Assembly: GCA_012931725.1 (NCBI GenBank) | Contig: CM022946.1 | Span: 72,964,269 to 73,028,268, forward strand | DNA length: 64,000 nucleotides | Direction: 5' to 3' | Origin: Litsea cubeba | Taxonomy: Eukaryota > Streptophyta > Magnoliopsida > Laurales > Lauraceae | Shown: one piece after another, positions 45,885 through 57,930 of the stretch | Layout: each line of letters starts with the position of its first letter | Position numbering within the stretch: the first letter of the stretch is position 1 | Made by a program: the position numbers and the translations under genes | Notes under the pieces: model-generated | The model's database searches: none | Told to the model about the DNA's origin: nothing | What the model saw: the letters and a program-made list of their open reading frames with translations, nothing else

Positions 45885-46195
45885 GGCATGGAAGCCAGAT
45901 TTTTGCTTGTGGCATGGAAGCCAATTTTGGCATGAGAGCCAGCTTTTTTGTGGCATTGATAGCCGATTTGTGGCATTGATAGCCGGTTTTGGTGGCATTG
46001 ATAGCCAGTTTGTTTTGTGGCATCTATAGCCGGTTTTTGGTGGCATTGATAGCCGAGTTTGTGGCATTGATAGCCGGGTTTTTTTAAAGCCAATTTTTTT
46101 TGTTTGTGGCATTGATAGCCGGTTTTGTTTTGTGGCATTGATAGCCGGTTTGTGGCATTTATAGCCTATTTTGGTGGCATTTATAGCCGGTTTGG
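45885..46195. repeat. TGGCATTGATAGCC repeat array (element B)
   Basis: Inverted counterpart of 21976-22285, with about a dozen units of the GGCTATCAATGCCA core. Confidence 0.85.
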
Positions 46196-46204
46196 TTTTC
46201 AAAA

Positions 46205-46650
46205 ATGCAAGTATCGACTAAAAGTCGCCTCCCTGCTGAATGTTCTTGCAAGTATCGATGGAATGTCGCATCCTTGCTTTTTAATAATTTTGGTTTTGTG
46301 AGTACTAACTTGATGTCGTTTCCCCACGATTTTTTGAAATTTGTGGTTTTCTCGAACCTTTGGGTTACGAATATCAACTGAAATGTTGCGTCTCCTTGGT
46401 TTTTTAGGTTTTTTCGAACCTTTGAAATTTGGGTTGTGGACATCAACTGAAATGTTGCGTCTTCACGGTTTTTAGTTTTTTTTTTAACCTTTGAAATTTT
46501 GGTTGTGGATATCAACTGAAATGTTGCGTCTCCACGGTTTAGGATTTTGCTAGTATCGACGAAATGTCGCTTCCCTGCAATTTTGGAAGTGTCGAACGTG
46601 GTTCGTATGCTTCCGATTTGTGCGAGCATTGAGTAAGCGTCGCTTCCCCG
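46205..46650. repeat. AAGTATCGATGGAATGTCGC repeats (element B)
   Basis: Inverted counterpart of 21520-21960, with units of 35-60 bp containing ATCGACGAAATGTCGC or ATCAACTGAAATGTTGCG. Confidence 0.8.
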
Positions 46651-47007
46651 CGGCTTTTTGAAAAACCATTTTTTTTTTGTTTAAAGGCACGAGGGTCGTA
46701 AGTTTTGACCTAAAACCATTTAGGCGGTAAAAGGTAGGGTGGACTCGGGTGGAAATCCCTGAATCCGGATTTTGTTTCAAACCATGAATTTTGGGTTCAA
46801 GGGCTGAAAATTTTGGTCAAGTTAGGGAAAGGTTCCTAAACTTGGGTTTTTTTTTTAACAATGAAACGATGAAAGTAAGCATTATTTAAATTTCTAGAAA
46901 TTTCAACATTTGATATGAAAATTCTAAAAAAGGTGGGTTTAGCGAGCGTGTACCTGGAAACCGGTTTTGGCTGTATAGGCATTGCTCTTACCTAGTTGGG
47001 TAAGTCT

Positions 47008-48408
47008 TCAAGGGTAGTACCGCTTTAAGAACTTGTCATTGATAGGCAGCATACATCTGCCACCTTCCATGTTTAGGAGTGCGTATGCGCCGTTAGAGAA
47101 AACCTTGTCGGTGACGTAGGGTCCCTCCCATTTTGGCTCAAATTTGCCTTTGGACTTGTGAGCGAAGACCATTGGTCTTTTTACCACAAGAAGCAAGTCA
47201 CCCTTTTTGTAGGCGCATTGCCTGACCTTTTTGTCGAAAGATCCTGCCATGCGTGCTTGGTAAAGTTCAATGCTTTGTTGAGCTTCGAGCCGTCTCTCAT
47301 CGAGATTGTCCAGCTCATGGAGTCGCAATTTGACATTGCTTTCTTGAGTCATGTCATTTTGCAAGGATACCCTCAAGGAAGGAATTTGTACTTCCAAGGG
47401 CACGACAGCTTCGCATCCATAGACCAAGGAGAATGGTGTGCTATGGGTTGGTCCTCGAACGGTGGTTCGATAGGCCCACAAAGCTTCAGACATTTTGTCG
47501 CTCCTGTCTCTTTTGTAACTAGAGACCATTTTTTTGAGGATTTTGCAGAGTGCCTTGTTGAAAGCTTCTGCCAACCCGTTTGCTGCCGGATTGTATGGAG
47601 TCGAAGGACAGCTTTGGATTTTGTATTTGTCGCAGAACCTGTAGAATCGATGATCCCGGAATTATGGTCCATTATCATGGACGAATCTTTTGGGTATGCC
47701 GAAACGACAAATGATGTTGGTGTGCAGGAACTGAAGGACTGATGAGGTCTTCATTTCGTTGAACGCAAATGCTTCTGACCACTAGGAGAAATAATCCGTA
47801 GCGGCGAAGATGAAGCGATGACCTTTGCTCAAAGGGGGAGAAATAGGACCTATGATGTCCATACCCCAGGCTTCGAAAGGCCATGAAATCGCTGTAGGAT
47901 GCAGCCATTCTAGAGGCATGTAAATGTAATCTCCATGAACTTGGCATTGTTGGCAGCGCTTAGCAAATTGCATTGCGTCAGCTACCATGGTAGGCCAGTA
48001 ATATCCTAACCTTTTTAGCTGATCATAGAGCTTGGGACCACCCTGATGAGCTCTGCAAAGACCAGCATGAACTTTTTTGAGTGTTTCTTCAGCCTCTTGT
48101 TGTGACAAGCAGCGTAGAAGTACTCCGTTGAAGGATTTCCTGTAAAGGATTTTTGAAGGAATATCCAAATGAAAGCTTGGGGTTCGCCTTTGAATGCTTA
48201 CCCATTCTTTTGGATCTTCAGGTAGGATTCCGAACATAATGTAATCAATGAACGGATCCCTCCAGTCGCCGATTGAAGTTTGAAGGATTGAAATCCGACT
48301 TCCAACCACTTGGTGGCATTCAGCAACAGCTTGGTGTGTGTTAGGAGGAGGAAGGATTCTTCTTTCGCACACTGTGATTTGCATGTTTTCCCCTTCCTGG
48401 ATTGCCAT
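47008..48408 (-). pseudogene. pol: integrase of element B
   Basis: The end of the second RNase H is followed by the zinc-binding HAGLCRAH...CQQC, then the core (GMDIIG; HDNGP; NGLAEAFNK) and the C-terminal basic part ending FLKRYYP. Two nonsense codons interrupt it: TAG at 47782-47784 (Lys in A) and TAA near 47664 (Gln in A, next to the second catalytic Asp). The segment 47008-47574 is open. Confidence 0.9.
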
Positions 48409-48425
48409 GGATGCGGCAAGTCCAG

Positions 48426-50078
48426 CTACGGCATCTGCACGTATGTTTTCGCCTCTACGAATGTGGGTGATGTGACAGATGTCAAACTTTGCAGAAGTGA
48501 TTGTGCCTTGTTGTAGTAAGGCAGTAAATCTGGCTTCCTGACTTCAAATTTCTGATTCATCTGGTTGACGATCAGTTGAGAGTCTCCAAAGACTTCTAGC
48601 ATGGTGATACCGGATTCGATGGCGAGTTCCAATCCTAGGATCAGAGCTTGATATTCAGCTGCATTGTTTGTGGATGGTTCCAGTAGCAAGAAAGCGTGTG
48701 GAATCATGTATTTGTCGGTGCTAACAAAGAGGATGCCAACTCCCGAGATCAGCTGTCTTTTTTCATTTGTCCTGGTTGCACCATCAAAGTACATGTCCCA
48801 GGAAGCATTTTGCGAGAAAGTCTCCACATTGTAGACTGGTTCGTCTGGGAGATCATCTCTGAGCGGAGAATCTTTAGGCAATGGATGCTCTGCGAGGAAG
48901 TCCGCTAGAGCTTGCCCTTTGATTGCCTTTTGTGGTACATACCTAATATCAAATTGTGACAGAAGGATGGACCATTTTGCCAGTCGAGCATTGAGAGAAC
49001 CTGCCTTTGTGACAAGGACCTTCAAGAGGTTGACCCTCGAGACCAGGTATACTGTGTTGGAAAGCAAGTAGTGACGCAGCTTTTGTACGGCAAACATCAT
49101 TGCAAGACATTCTTTTTCAACTGGAGAGTAGCGATGCTCTGCACCTACTAGCATGCGGCTGAGGTAATATAGAGCAGTTTCTTTTCTTTGATCATTTTCT
49201 TGCGTAAGCAGAGCTCCTAAAGAGTGATCAAGGGCTCTTGTGTACAAGATGAATGGTTTTCTAGTGGTAGGAGCAGCTAACACTGGAGGTTTTCTCAGCT
49301 ATGACTTGATGTCTTGGAAAGCAGCTTCACAGTCAGCATCCCAGACAAAGTTTACACCTTTTTTCATCAACCGGGAGAATGAACAGCATTTTCCCGATAG
49401 ATTGGAGATGAACCGTCTGATATAGGCCAATCTCCCTTGAAGCCCTTTGAGTTCTCTCAAGGTTCTTGGAGAGGGCATTTCTAGAATGGCTTTGACTTTT
49501 ATGGGGTCAAGCTCTATTCCAGCTTTCCGAACTAAGAATCCGAGGAACTTACCCGACGAAACGCCGAAGAAGCATTTCAAAGGATTCATTCGCAGTTTGT
49601 GTTTGCGAAGCCGGAGGAAGACTTCTCGAAGGTTTTCGAGATGATCTTCTTTTCTTTTCCTTTTGACGGCGAGGTCATCAACGTAACATTCAACCGTCTT
49701 GTGCTGCATATCTTGGAATATTTTCATCATAGCCCTCTGATATGTGGCACCAGCATTTTTCAGACCAAATGGCATGACAGTGTAGCAATACACGCCAAAT
49801 GGGGTCCGAAAAGATGTATGTTTTTCATCTTCAGGATGCATCTTTATCTGATTGTAGCTAGAGAAACCATCCATGAAGGTCATTCGCTCGAATCCACAGG
49901 TATTATCAATCATTACCTCTGGTATGGGGAGCGGAAATTCATCTTTAGGGCATGCGCCGTTCAGGTCTCTATAGTCAATACAGACCCTGATCTGCCCATT
50001 TTTCTTTGTCACGGGGACAATGTTGGCCAACCATTCAGGATGTTGTTCCTCACGGATGAAGCCGACGCTTTTGAGTTT
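48426..50078 (-). pseudogene. pol: reverse transcriptase and RNase H domains of element B
   Basis: RT motifs are present and the catalytic box is intact: CIDYRDLNGACPKDEF, FMDGFSSYNQIKM, MPFGLKNAGATYQRAM and ECYVDDLAVK. The first RNase H (LYTRALDHSLGALL) and second RNase H (MYFDGATRTN, NNAAEYQALILG, VFGDSQLIV) follow. Lesions are a TAA at 50079-50081 just upstream (Gln in A), a TAG at 49299-49301 in the connection, and a one-base loss near 48491. Confidence 0.92.
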
Positions 50079-51005
50079 TTAAACTTCTTGTTCAATTTTA
50101 TCCATCACATCTGGACGGAATCTTCTTTGGCCTTGCTTGACAGGCTTGATGTCTTCTTGAAGATTGAGTTTGTGAACCGCTATTTTGGGGTCTAAGCCAG
50201 GCATTTCAGCGTAAGACCATGCAAAGCAATCAACGAACTCACGAAGAAAGGCGATATACTCGGGTAACTCATCATCCTTTATATTCTTGCTTATGAATAC
50301 AGGACGTGGGTTATCTGATGTTCCCAAGTCTATCTTTTGAACAGGATCTTCTGTTGGAAGGTTCGAAGGTGGTTCCTCCACAATATTTTCGGAGACTTCC
50401 AGCTCAACGAAACCTTCTGGGGTTTCAAAGGGATTTCCAGACCAAGGTTTTGTTCCTTTCCACGGGTCTTCTTGATCGGTAATTTTCCCAAGGCTTGCTA
50501 TGAGATGATCCCAATCGCCTGTTGAAACCGGGTCGAAGTAGGCTACTTCTTTTGGAGATGAGGGTTCTTCTGGGTCAGAAGACCACACGTCTGTGCCATC
50601 GGACAACTCTTCATTTTCGGAGAAATCGTGCCAATTGGATGAGCTTCCTGGATCTTTATAAGGTGACTCATCGAAAAGATATCCAGGGAGATCGATGTCT
50701 TCATGGACTTGAGATGTTGAGGCTTGGTCAGTATATTGACTTTTAAGCCTTTGTGTCAACTGTCTCAGGGGAGTGTCGGGATCATACCTTAACCCGTGTG
50801 AAGACTTTTCTACATAGCCGTAGAGTCTCCAATCTTCCAGCTGGCTTTTGGTCAAGACGGGCCCCAATGGCGTGAGAATACCGCGTCCTTCTCCCAAACC
50901 GACCGGGTTTTGAGTGTCATAGCCCATTTTCTTCATAATAGCTTGTGCCACAGAACTATATAAGGATAGTTGAGGCATACCTTTATTTTGGAAAGGTTCA
51001 AGCAT
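50079..51005 (-). pseudogene. protease-RT linker of element B with G-patch-like segment
   Basis: This acidic linker is open for 308 codons. It carries MKKMGYDTQNPVGLGEGRGI, which resembles a G-patch, then DWDHLIASLGKITDQEDPW and the start of the RT (LNLQEDIKPVKQ). It is better preserved than the matching region of A (16858-17932). Confidence 0.75.
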
Positions 51006-51243
51006 AGAGTTTGATGAAGAAGCACCCGATCTATGGAAGAAGATCGGCTTTTCCTTTGCTGAAGTTGCTGGAACAACGAAGGAAGCTGACGTAGGATCTT
51101 CTATGTCAGAACTTGCTGAGTGTCAGCTTGGCTTGACGATGTGTCGTCTTCTGGCTCTGAATCCGAATTCGTGTCTTGCATGATAGACACGAAAGAGACA
51201 ACAAATTTGCCCCCAGGCTTTTGCTTTGCCTTCTTCACTTTAG

Positions 51244-52160
51244 TTATGATGATGAAAGGCTTTGAAGGTTTGAGGGAGATGATGAAGGGAGTTTGAATGC
51301 TCTCTTCGGATTTACCGGATGGTTTGTTTTCTTCCGGTGATTATTGAGGAGCTTTGCCTTTATCTTTCTGGAGATTTTTGGCAAAGGATGTTGTGTGCTT
51401 ATCCTCTTCTTCTTTTTCACCTTCATACATTTTTGAGTCTGCGAAGTGGACTTCTTTACCTTTGAAGGGTTTTCTGTCCGCAAAGACTCGATGTATCATG
51501 CCGTCGTCGCCAACAAACTTGATGCATTGATGTAGAGTTGAAGGGACAACGCCATTCTCGTGGATCCAAGGGCGCCCGAGAAGGATGTTGTAACATGAAG
51601 GGGTTTTTTATTGCATACACAGTGACCTCAGAAATAAGATCACCGATCTGCAACTTGAACCTGATTTTGCCGATAGGCCTTTGAGTACTCCCATCGTATC
51701 CAAAGATAGATACAGATGTGTGGCTTAGCTTGCTGGGTGGGATGCCCAACTCTTCGAGAGCCGATGTGGAGATGAGGTTGAGTGCAGAACCTGGGTCGAT
51801 CTGAACTCTGTGCATAGGCATTTCCTTGATGTACCCTGTGAAGTACAGGGGTCGGTTGTGCCAGGTTTCGCCAAGTAGGAGGTCGTCCTTTGTGAAGGCG
51901 ATGGTTGCACTGGGTGCTTTTTTAACCGAGAGGCATTCAATGCATGATCCCTCAGTTTTCTTCTTTTCTCCCTTTGAGGAGGCTTCTGAGTTTTTGACCC
52001 GGTAATCCATTTCAATTTGGAGGACTTGCGGGGCATGTTTGTCGACATCCTCATTCAGCTTTTGTAATTCGGAGATTAGATTATCACGAGTGTGCGGAGA
52101 CATTCGCAACAAATCTAGGATGTGCAGACGTGCAGGTATGTGCTTGAAGTGTTCAATCAA
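51244..52160 (-). pseudogene. aspartic protease of element B
   Basis: IDPGSALNLIS and FGYDGSTQRPIGKI match element A. The helical block IEHFKHIPARLHILDLL precedes it. A frame change near 51600 follows a short insertion in a T run after YAIKN. Confidence 0.85.
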
Positions 52161-52209
52161 GTCATACTTGAAAGCCTCCTTAGGGCCTGCATGTTCATCA
52201 TTGTTGCCA

Positions 52210-53322
52210 CTAGGGGCGCGCGCTTATAACATCTTTTCCCGAAGGATTTACATATGTAAAGGAAGATTGGTTGTAATTTTTGTGGTAGTCCCGGCCAGAG
52301 CGGGTGCCTCTACCAACTTTGAGAGCTTCTTGAGAAGGGTCTTCATTTGGAAGATTGTCTTCAGGATCAAGAGGCTGTCGTTTTTCATTTGCTGAGGATG
52401 TATCAGCAGCAGAGTTGCTATCCTCAGTGATTGCGTTGCACGGAGCATTTTCCGGGAACAAGTCCTGAACAGCATCCAGCAACCTTTCTTCTTTGTTGAC
52501 TAATTCATCGTCCCAAGCATCAATAGTTGGGAATTCTTCAGTCAGGAAGGGTGTGAACTTTGAAGTCACAGTCTCAGGAGAAGAAACCTGAGAGGGTGTC
52601 ATCTCAGTGAAAGTCACGTGAGATGAGGTGGCTCTAGAAGATACATTGCTAGGCGTCGCCGGAGTGTAAGTGCTCTCATCAGACGATGCTTCGGGAGAGC
52701 TATAATCCCGAATTATCACATTACAGGAAGCTCTGACGGGAGACGTTGCCTGATCGGAGTCAGACTCATCCTCGGATGTAAGACGATCGTCTATCCAGCA
52801 ATTTTCTCCATTTTCAGGAGTTAAGGGAGAATGGACCTTATGGTCTTCAGGGACTTCAGGCTCTGGATTGCGAGGAGGCTCGTTGACGTGGTCTTGCTCT
52901 TGTTCTAGAGCGAGAAACTGCAAGATCCTTGCATATTCTTCAAGATCAGGCATGGGAGCCAAATCTTATTCTTCATCATCAACTCTTTGTGGCTCAACAT
53001 TGTTGATTCCCACTGGAGCAATGAGAGGTGCTGGGTCAGCAGCATTTTCTTGTACAGCCTCTTGGTCTTCTTCATCATCAGACCAGGATCCTTGTGGCTG
53101 TAGGGGGTTATACCAGATTACTGGCATAAGATGAGACTCAGGGACCCATTCTTCATCGGAGAGGTATTCTCCTGTTTCAAGAGACTCCTCCCACTCGTCT
53201 GTGTAGTTGGATTCGAATCCATCATCAGTGTCGCTGGACTCGTATCCATCAATGGAGAATCCGACTACCGAATTGCAAGAGTATGATACCTCCTGCGTGG
53301 CTTCTTTGAATTGAGGTGGCAT
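52210..53322 (-). pseudogene. acidic gag-protease linker of element B
   Basis: Two open pieces (53322-52966 and 52962-52210) are separated by a single stop at 52966 in the acidic run. They match the linker of A at 14803-15900. The linker is rich in Asp/Glu/Ser/Pro. Function unknown. Confidence 0.75.
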
Positions 53323-53451
53323 GAAATCACTGAGAGTGAATTTTCTTACCCCCTTTGAAGTCTCTGGAAGGGATGTTTTTGTTGCCTCCAGTGAAGCGGT
53401 AGAGGAAGCCTCTGCCTTTTCTTTGACTTCTTGTTTTGGCTGGGTCTTCTC

Positions 53452-54720
53452 TTATCGTTTGAGCTTGAGGAGATGCTTTCTAGCCTGCCTTCGCTGTTGA
53501 GCTGTAGGCTGTGTTTTCACAACCTCCCAATTTTCATCTTCCAGGAGATCGGGATGTACCCATATGGGTTGTCCGTCTGGTGTCGGGTAAGGAATCAGTT
53601 CCTCGGATGCTTGGATTGAGTTTATCACCTTGAAGGAAGTAGTGATCTTCTTCTTCGGTGATTTTGATGTTTGTCCACATGTCACCATGTTGACGGAGGC
53701 AGGCCCATAGTTTTTGTCAAAGGTGATGACTCCATTTTTCCACATCTCGTTTATTTTCTCTCTCACAACGAAGCATTGATTGAGAGGATGCGAGATCATC
53801 TGGTGATATGGACAGTACCGAGGATCGTTGGTTTTGCCAACATCACCCAGTCTTTTTGGTTCAGGCAAGGTGAGCTTGCCATTTTCCACAAGAGCCCCGA
53901 AGATTTCATCAATATCTTCATCAAACGGGTATTTCTTCTCTACTCGTTCTTTGAAGGCATCTGAGAGTTCAGGTCTCTTACTAGCAGCTTTGTTTTCAGC
54001 TTTCTTTGGTGGCTGAGGAGCTGACTCGGTCTGCACATTAAGGACCTCTTTCTTCTTTGGTTTAGAGGTTGCAACGGCGGTTGGCTCTTTTCTTGATGAT
54101 TTCTAACTGTTGAGGTCTTTAATCACCATTTCAGCTTCCATGGAAGCTTCTAGGAGTTCTCCCAGGTTTTTTGATTTGTTGCCGATGATCATGGAGCGAA
54201 TTCTGGCTCTCATGTTGTTTCAGCAGATGTTGACTAGCGACGCTTGTGGCAATACATCAAAGCATTTGTATGCCATTGCTTTCCACTTGTGAATGAGGTC
54301 ATATGTTGACTCATTCTCCCCCTGTTTTAGGCTGCACAGCTGAGCCATAGTAGCGGGATGATCCTCACCTTTGAAGTGAGTCAGGAAGCGTGTCTCTAGC
54401 ATGGCCCAGTTTTGGATCGAGTCCGCCGGCAGAGTGGAGTACCAATCGAAGGCGGTACCTTTTAGGGTACTTGCAAAGAGGCGGATCTTGAGTGCATCTT
54501 GATCCAAGATAGCTCCCGTCAGGATCTTGAAGTGGATGACGTGCTGTCTGGCTGATCCTTTCCCCGTATATGTTTGGAGAGTAGGATGCTTGAATTTGGT
54601 GGGGAACGGGACCGAGTCCATCCATAAAGGATATGGTGGCTTGATCCCATGCTCCTTGAGTATATCCTCTTCTTTTGCTTTGGCGAGGATACTGTCTACG
54701 TCCTTTTTGGAAAGGGCGCG
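53452..54720 (-). pseudogene. gag: gag capsid/nucleocapsid region of element B
   Basis: The retrotransposon gag domain (54621-54220; FPTKFKHPTLQTYTGKG, FDWYSTLPADSIQNWAM) is followed by the CCHC-like knuckle CPYHQMISHPLNQC within 54036-53452. It is less disrupted than in A. Interruptions lie near 54220, 54105 and 53452. Confidence 0.88.
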
Positions 54721-55179
54721 TGACTCATTTTATTCTCCATTTACCTCATCGTCTTGATGATTCGGAGGAGGTTCATTGTTCGCCTGATTTTGGAAGGCGA
54801 GGAGAAGGTTTTCCATCAGAGTTTCAATCCTCTGTTGGCCTTATTCCAACTGCTGGATGCGGGTGATCGCATCATCTTGAGGTGGATTGCGGGGTGGTGG
54901 CTCAAAATTTATAGCCAAGACGTTCATCCTTCGTGATTCGAACGAAGAAACTGTCTTGGTGACTGAGCTGGGGCTCATTCTTTTTGAAGAAGAGCTTGAG
55001 GAAGGATCACTCTACCATCCTTTGCTTGAAGGAGTAGGGGATCTTCTTCTCCTGGAGACGCTGCGGGTCATCGGACGTTGGACATGGATTTTTGTTGCTG
55101 ACTTTTGGCGTCTTCTGGTTTTTCCAACCATATGGACGGCAGCAACTGGGTTGGGTCTATCTTTTTTGACCCATTTGGG

Positions 55180-56067
55180 AGAGACTTAAAGTGTAGGAGG
55201 CTGGGTCCTTTGCTTCTCTAGTCTCTTTTGTCTATACGACGTGCGGCGGGGTATGCGATGAGCAATTTGAGCTTCGATCAGCTCTGGCTGGGCTTTGACG
55301 ATGAAGGATGTGCTTCCTCAGGCGCAGCAGCCGAGCCTGTCTTCTTTGTAGCTGGGCAAGGACAGGATGCGAACCCTGTCCTTCGCCTGTTGTAGCGAAG
55401 CTTTGAATTTTTCAAGTTCGGCCCCTGTAGAGAAGAAGGGTCGAACTACGGGTTTGTAGGCCTTAGCAGGTGCTTGCAGAGGCCTTGTGATGCATGATCT
55501 GATTTTGGGCTTGTAGGAACAAGCCGGCTCATGCTGGTTTGACTTGGGAGTCAGGTTGGAGATGCGTCTCTCCTCTTTCATGTAAGCAAGAGGATAGAAC
55601 TGGTTCTCCTTGAGTGGGGCCAGGAATGCTGGCTTGGTAGATGTTTGGGACCTTTTCTATTTTGGTGAAGGTCTTGGGGACCAAGTCTTAGGATAGACCT
55701 GGTCATTTGCTGGTCGAGGCTTCGTGGGGCTACCACGGGCTTCGGGCCTTCTGGTGCTCGCCTTTGGTGTCACGGTAGTGACACGTTGAGAGGCTAGTTT
55801 CTGCTTCTTGGAAGGAGCAGTTTGTTCCTCGGGAAGTGGGAATGGTCCCAGCGTCCCAAAGATGATAGTCCGGAGAGTCGAGGTCAACCCGGATTTCAGA
55901 GAGTTGCCGAGGGAGTTGACACTTCGGCAGCTGATGGGGCACTTGTAGGTGCGCGTAGTTTGCTTCTGTTGAAGCACGACTTGGTGCTTGTTCTCATCGA
56001 AGGTAATGGTAAGCGATGCTGCACATGTTAGTTTTTTCGAAAAGATTTCTGAAACAAGACCACATCC
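55180..56067 (-). pseudogene. gag: gag N-terminal region of element B, start codon lost
   Basis: This matches residues 2 onward of the A gag (AASLTITFDENKHQ). The ATG of A (ACAATGGCA) reads ACATGTGCA here, which moves the ATG out of frame. Stops at about 55657, 55580 and 55318 interrupt it. Confidence 0.8.
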
Positions 56068-56079
56068 ATTAGTAATCAC

Positions 56080-57100
56080 AAGAATATAATGATCATAAAT
56101 GGGAAGTTCTATGGTTTTGTCTTTTCAAATTGCTCGAGGAAGATGACCCAAGCAATATGAAGAAGGCAAAACGCCATAAAGGGTACAATTGTTCTGATCG
56201 CAGGTATGGTAAGCCCAGAATGAGCGTCTCAGTGGCTGCTAGAAGCAATTGTGAACTTAAATTCGACTTATCGAGAAGCAGAGCTTGCTCGAGGTAAGAA
56301 GAATATAAAGTTGGAGTTACAAATGTGACGGTCGCAATACAGTAGACCCTGAAAGGGCGTACTAGTACCGCTAGACACAAATGTTTTGAGACCGCATCCA
56401 TGAGATGAGATTCTCTGTTTTGAAAGGTCAAGATTGGATTCATCAAAAAGAGCAGATGGTATTCCGATCTGAACACGGGCTCAGCGATTTCCGCGAGCGC
56501 CAGTGCTCAGAAAGAAATGAACCATAATTCTCGGATCTAAATCCAAAAATGACGAGTTTTTTTTTTTTTTTTGAAAGGCCAATATCGGGTTCATCAAAGA
56601 GAGCAAAAGGCACTCCAATCTGAACACGGGCTCAGCGATTTCCGCGACCGCCAGTGCTCAGAAAGGAGAAGACCAAGATTTCTCCAATCTAAACCCAAAA
56701 TGACGGAAGTTTTGTTTTTTTGAAGATTTTTTTTTAAAAAAAATCTTTTTTTAATTTTTTTATATTTTTTTTAAGATTTTTTTTTGAATTTTTTTTTATA
56801 TTTTATATTTTTTATTTTAAAATTTTTATTTTTAAAAATTTTATTTTTGAAAAAAAAATTATTTAAAAAATGAGAGAGTACACATAAGCCTCCTAACCCG
56901 GTCTTATGAAATCTTGATTGATAGAATTGCCCCCAGGTAAGGGTAGGATTACTTAATGAACCCGTTTGGAGGAGCCTTACCTAGAACAGTCAAGCTGTCG
57001 ACAAGGCTTTTCTTGAATCAACCATGATCAAAGAACACAGTTGGTTTAACCTTAGTTGTCAATGTATTTTTTTTGTTTTTTTTTATATTTATTTATTTTT
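56080..57100 (-). other. leader of element B
   Basis: No gene. Contains the GAGCACTGGCGGTCGCGGAAATCG-type units near 56480-56680 (minus strand), an A/T-rich tract at 56700-56870, and a conserved block at 56880-57050 that matches 11060-11240. Confidence 0.65.
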
Positions 57101-57715
57101 ATCTTTAATGAACTCATCGAAGAGAAACGATGGCCCAAAACCTTAGTCGAACAGGCTCAACATTTCTGCAAGCGCGATGAACGATAGGAACGGATCAAGG
57201 TTTCTCAATTTTGAATCCAAAATGAGAAATCTGGTTTTTTTTTTAGATCTTTAATGAACTCATCGAATAGAAACGATGGCCCAAAACCTTAGTTGAACAG
57301 GATCAACATTTCTGCAAGCGCGATGAACGATAGGAACGGATCAAGGTTTCTCAATTTTAAATCCAAAATGAAAAATCTGATTTTTTGTTTTTTTTTCCTT
57401 TAGATCTTTAATGAACTCATCGAAGAGAAACGATGGCCCAAAACCTTAGTCGAACAGGCTCAACATTTCTGCAAGTGCGATGAACGATAGGAACGGATCA
57501 AGGTTTCTCAATTTTGAATCCAAAATGAAAAATCTGATTTTTTTGTTTTTTTTTCTTTAGATCTTTAATGAACTCATCGAAGAGAAATGATGGCCCAAAA
57601 CCTTAGTCGAACAGGCTCAACATTTCTGCAAGCGCGATGAACGATAGGAACGGATCAAGGTTTCTCAATTTTGAATCCAAAATGAAAAATCTGATTTTTT
57701 GTTTTTTTTTTTCAA
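57101..57715. repeat. 4 x ~157-bp tandem repeat in the leader of element B
   Basis: Units start at 57101, 57246, 57404 and 57561 with ATCTTTAATGAACTCATCGA and continue through CGATGGCCCAAAACC and GATCAAGGTTTCTCAATTTT. They are nearly identical to each other. Element A has two diverged copies. Confidence 0.9.
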
Positions 57716-57908
57716 AAGAGAAAAAGTGGAAATAAATTCAAAGAATTAGAAATTTCCAAAAAACCTCATCTCATTTTTTTTAGATGCGGAATCCAACATG
57801 GCCACCAATCAAAAAGTAGCCAAAGAATCAAGAAAAGAAGTATAAGCATAGAGCAATAGATATGATATGCAAATATTTCATTTCTAGCATCGTGTTCTCA
57901 AATGAACG

Positions 57909-57927
57909 GGTCCCACCGGGTGTGCCA
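57909..57927 (-). other. primer-binding site of element B
   Basis: TGGCACACCCGGTGGGACC on the minus strand lies three bases inside the 5' LTR border, as in element A. Confidence 0.75.
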
Positions 57928-57930
57928 GCT

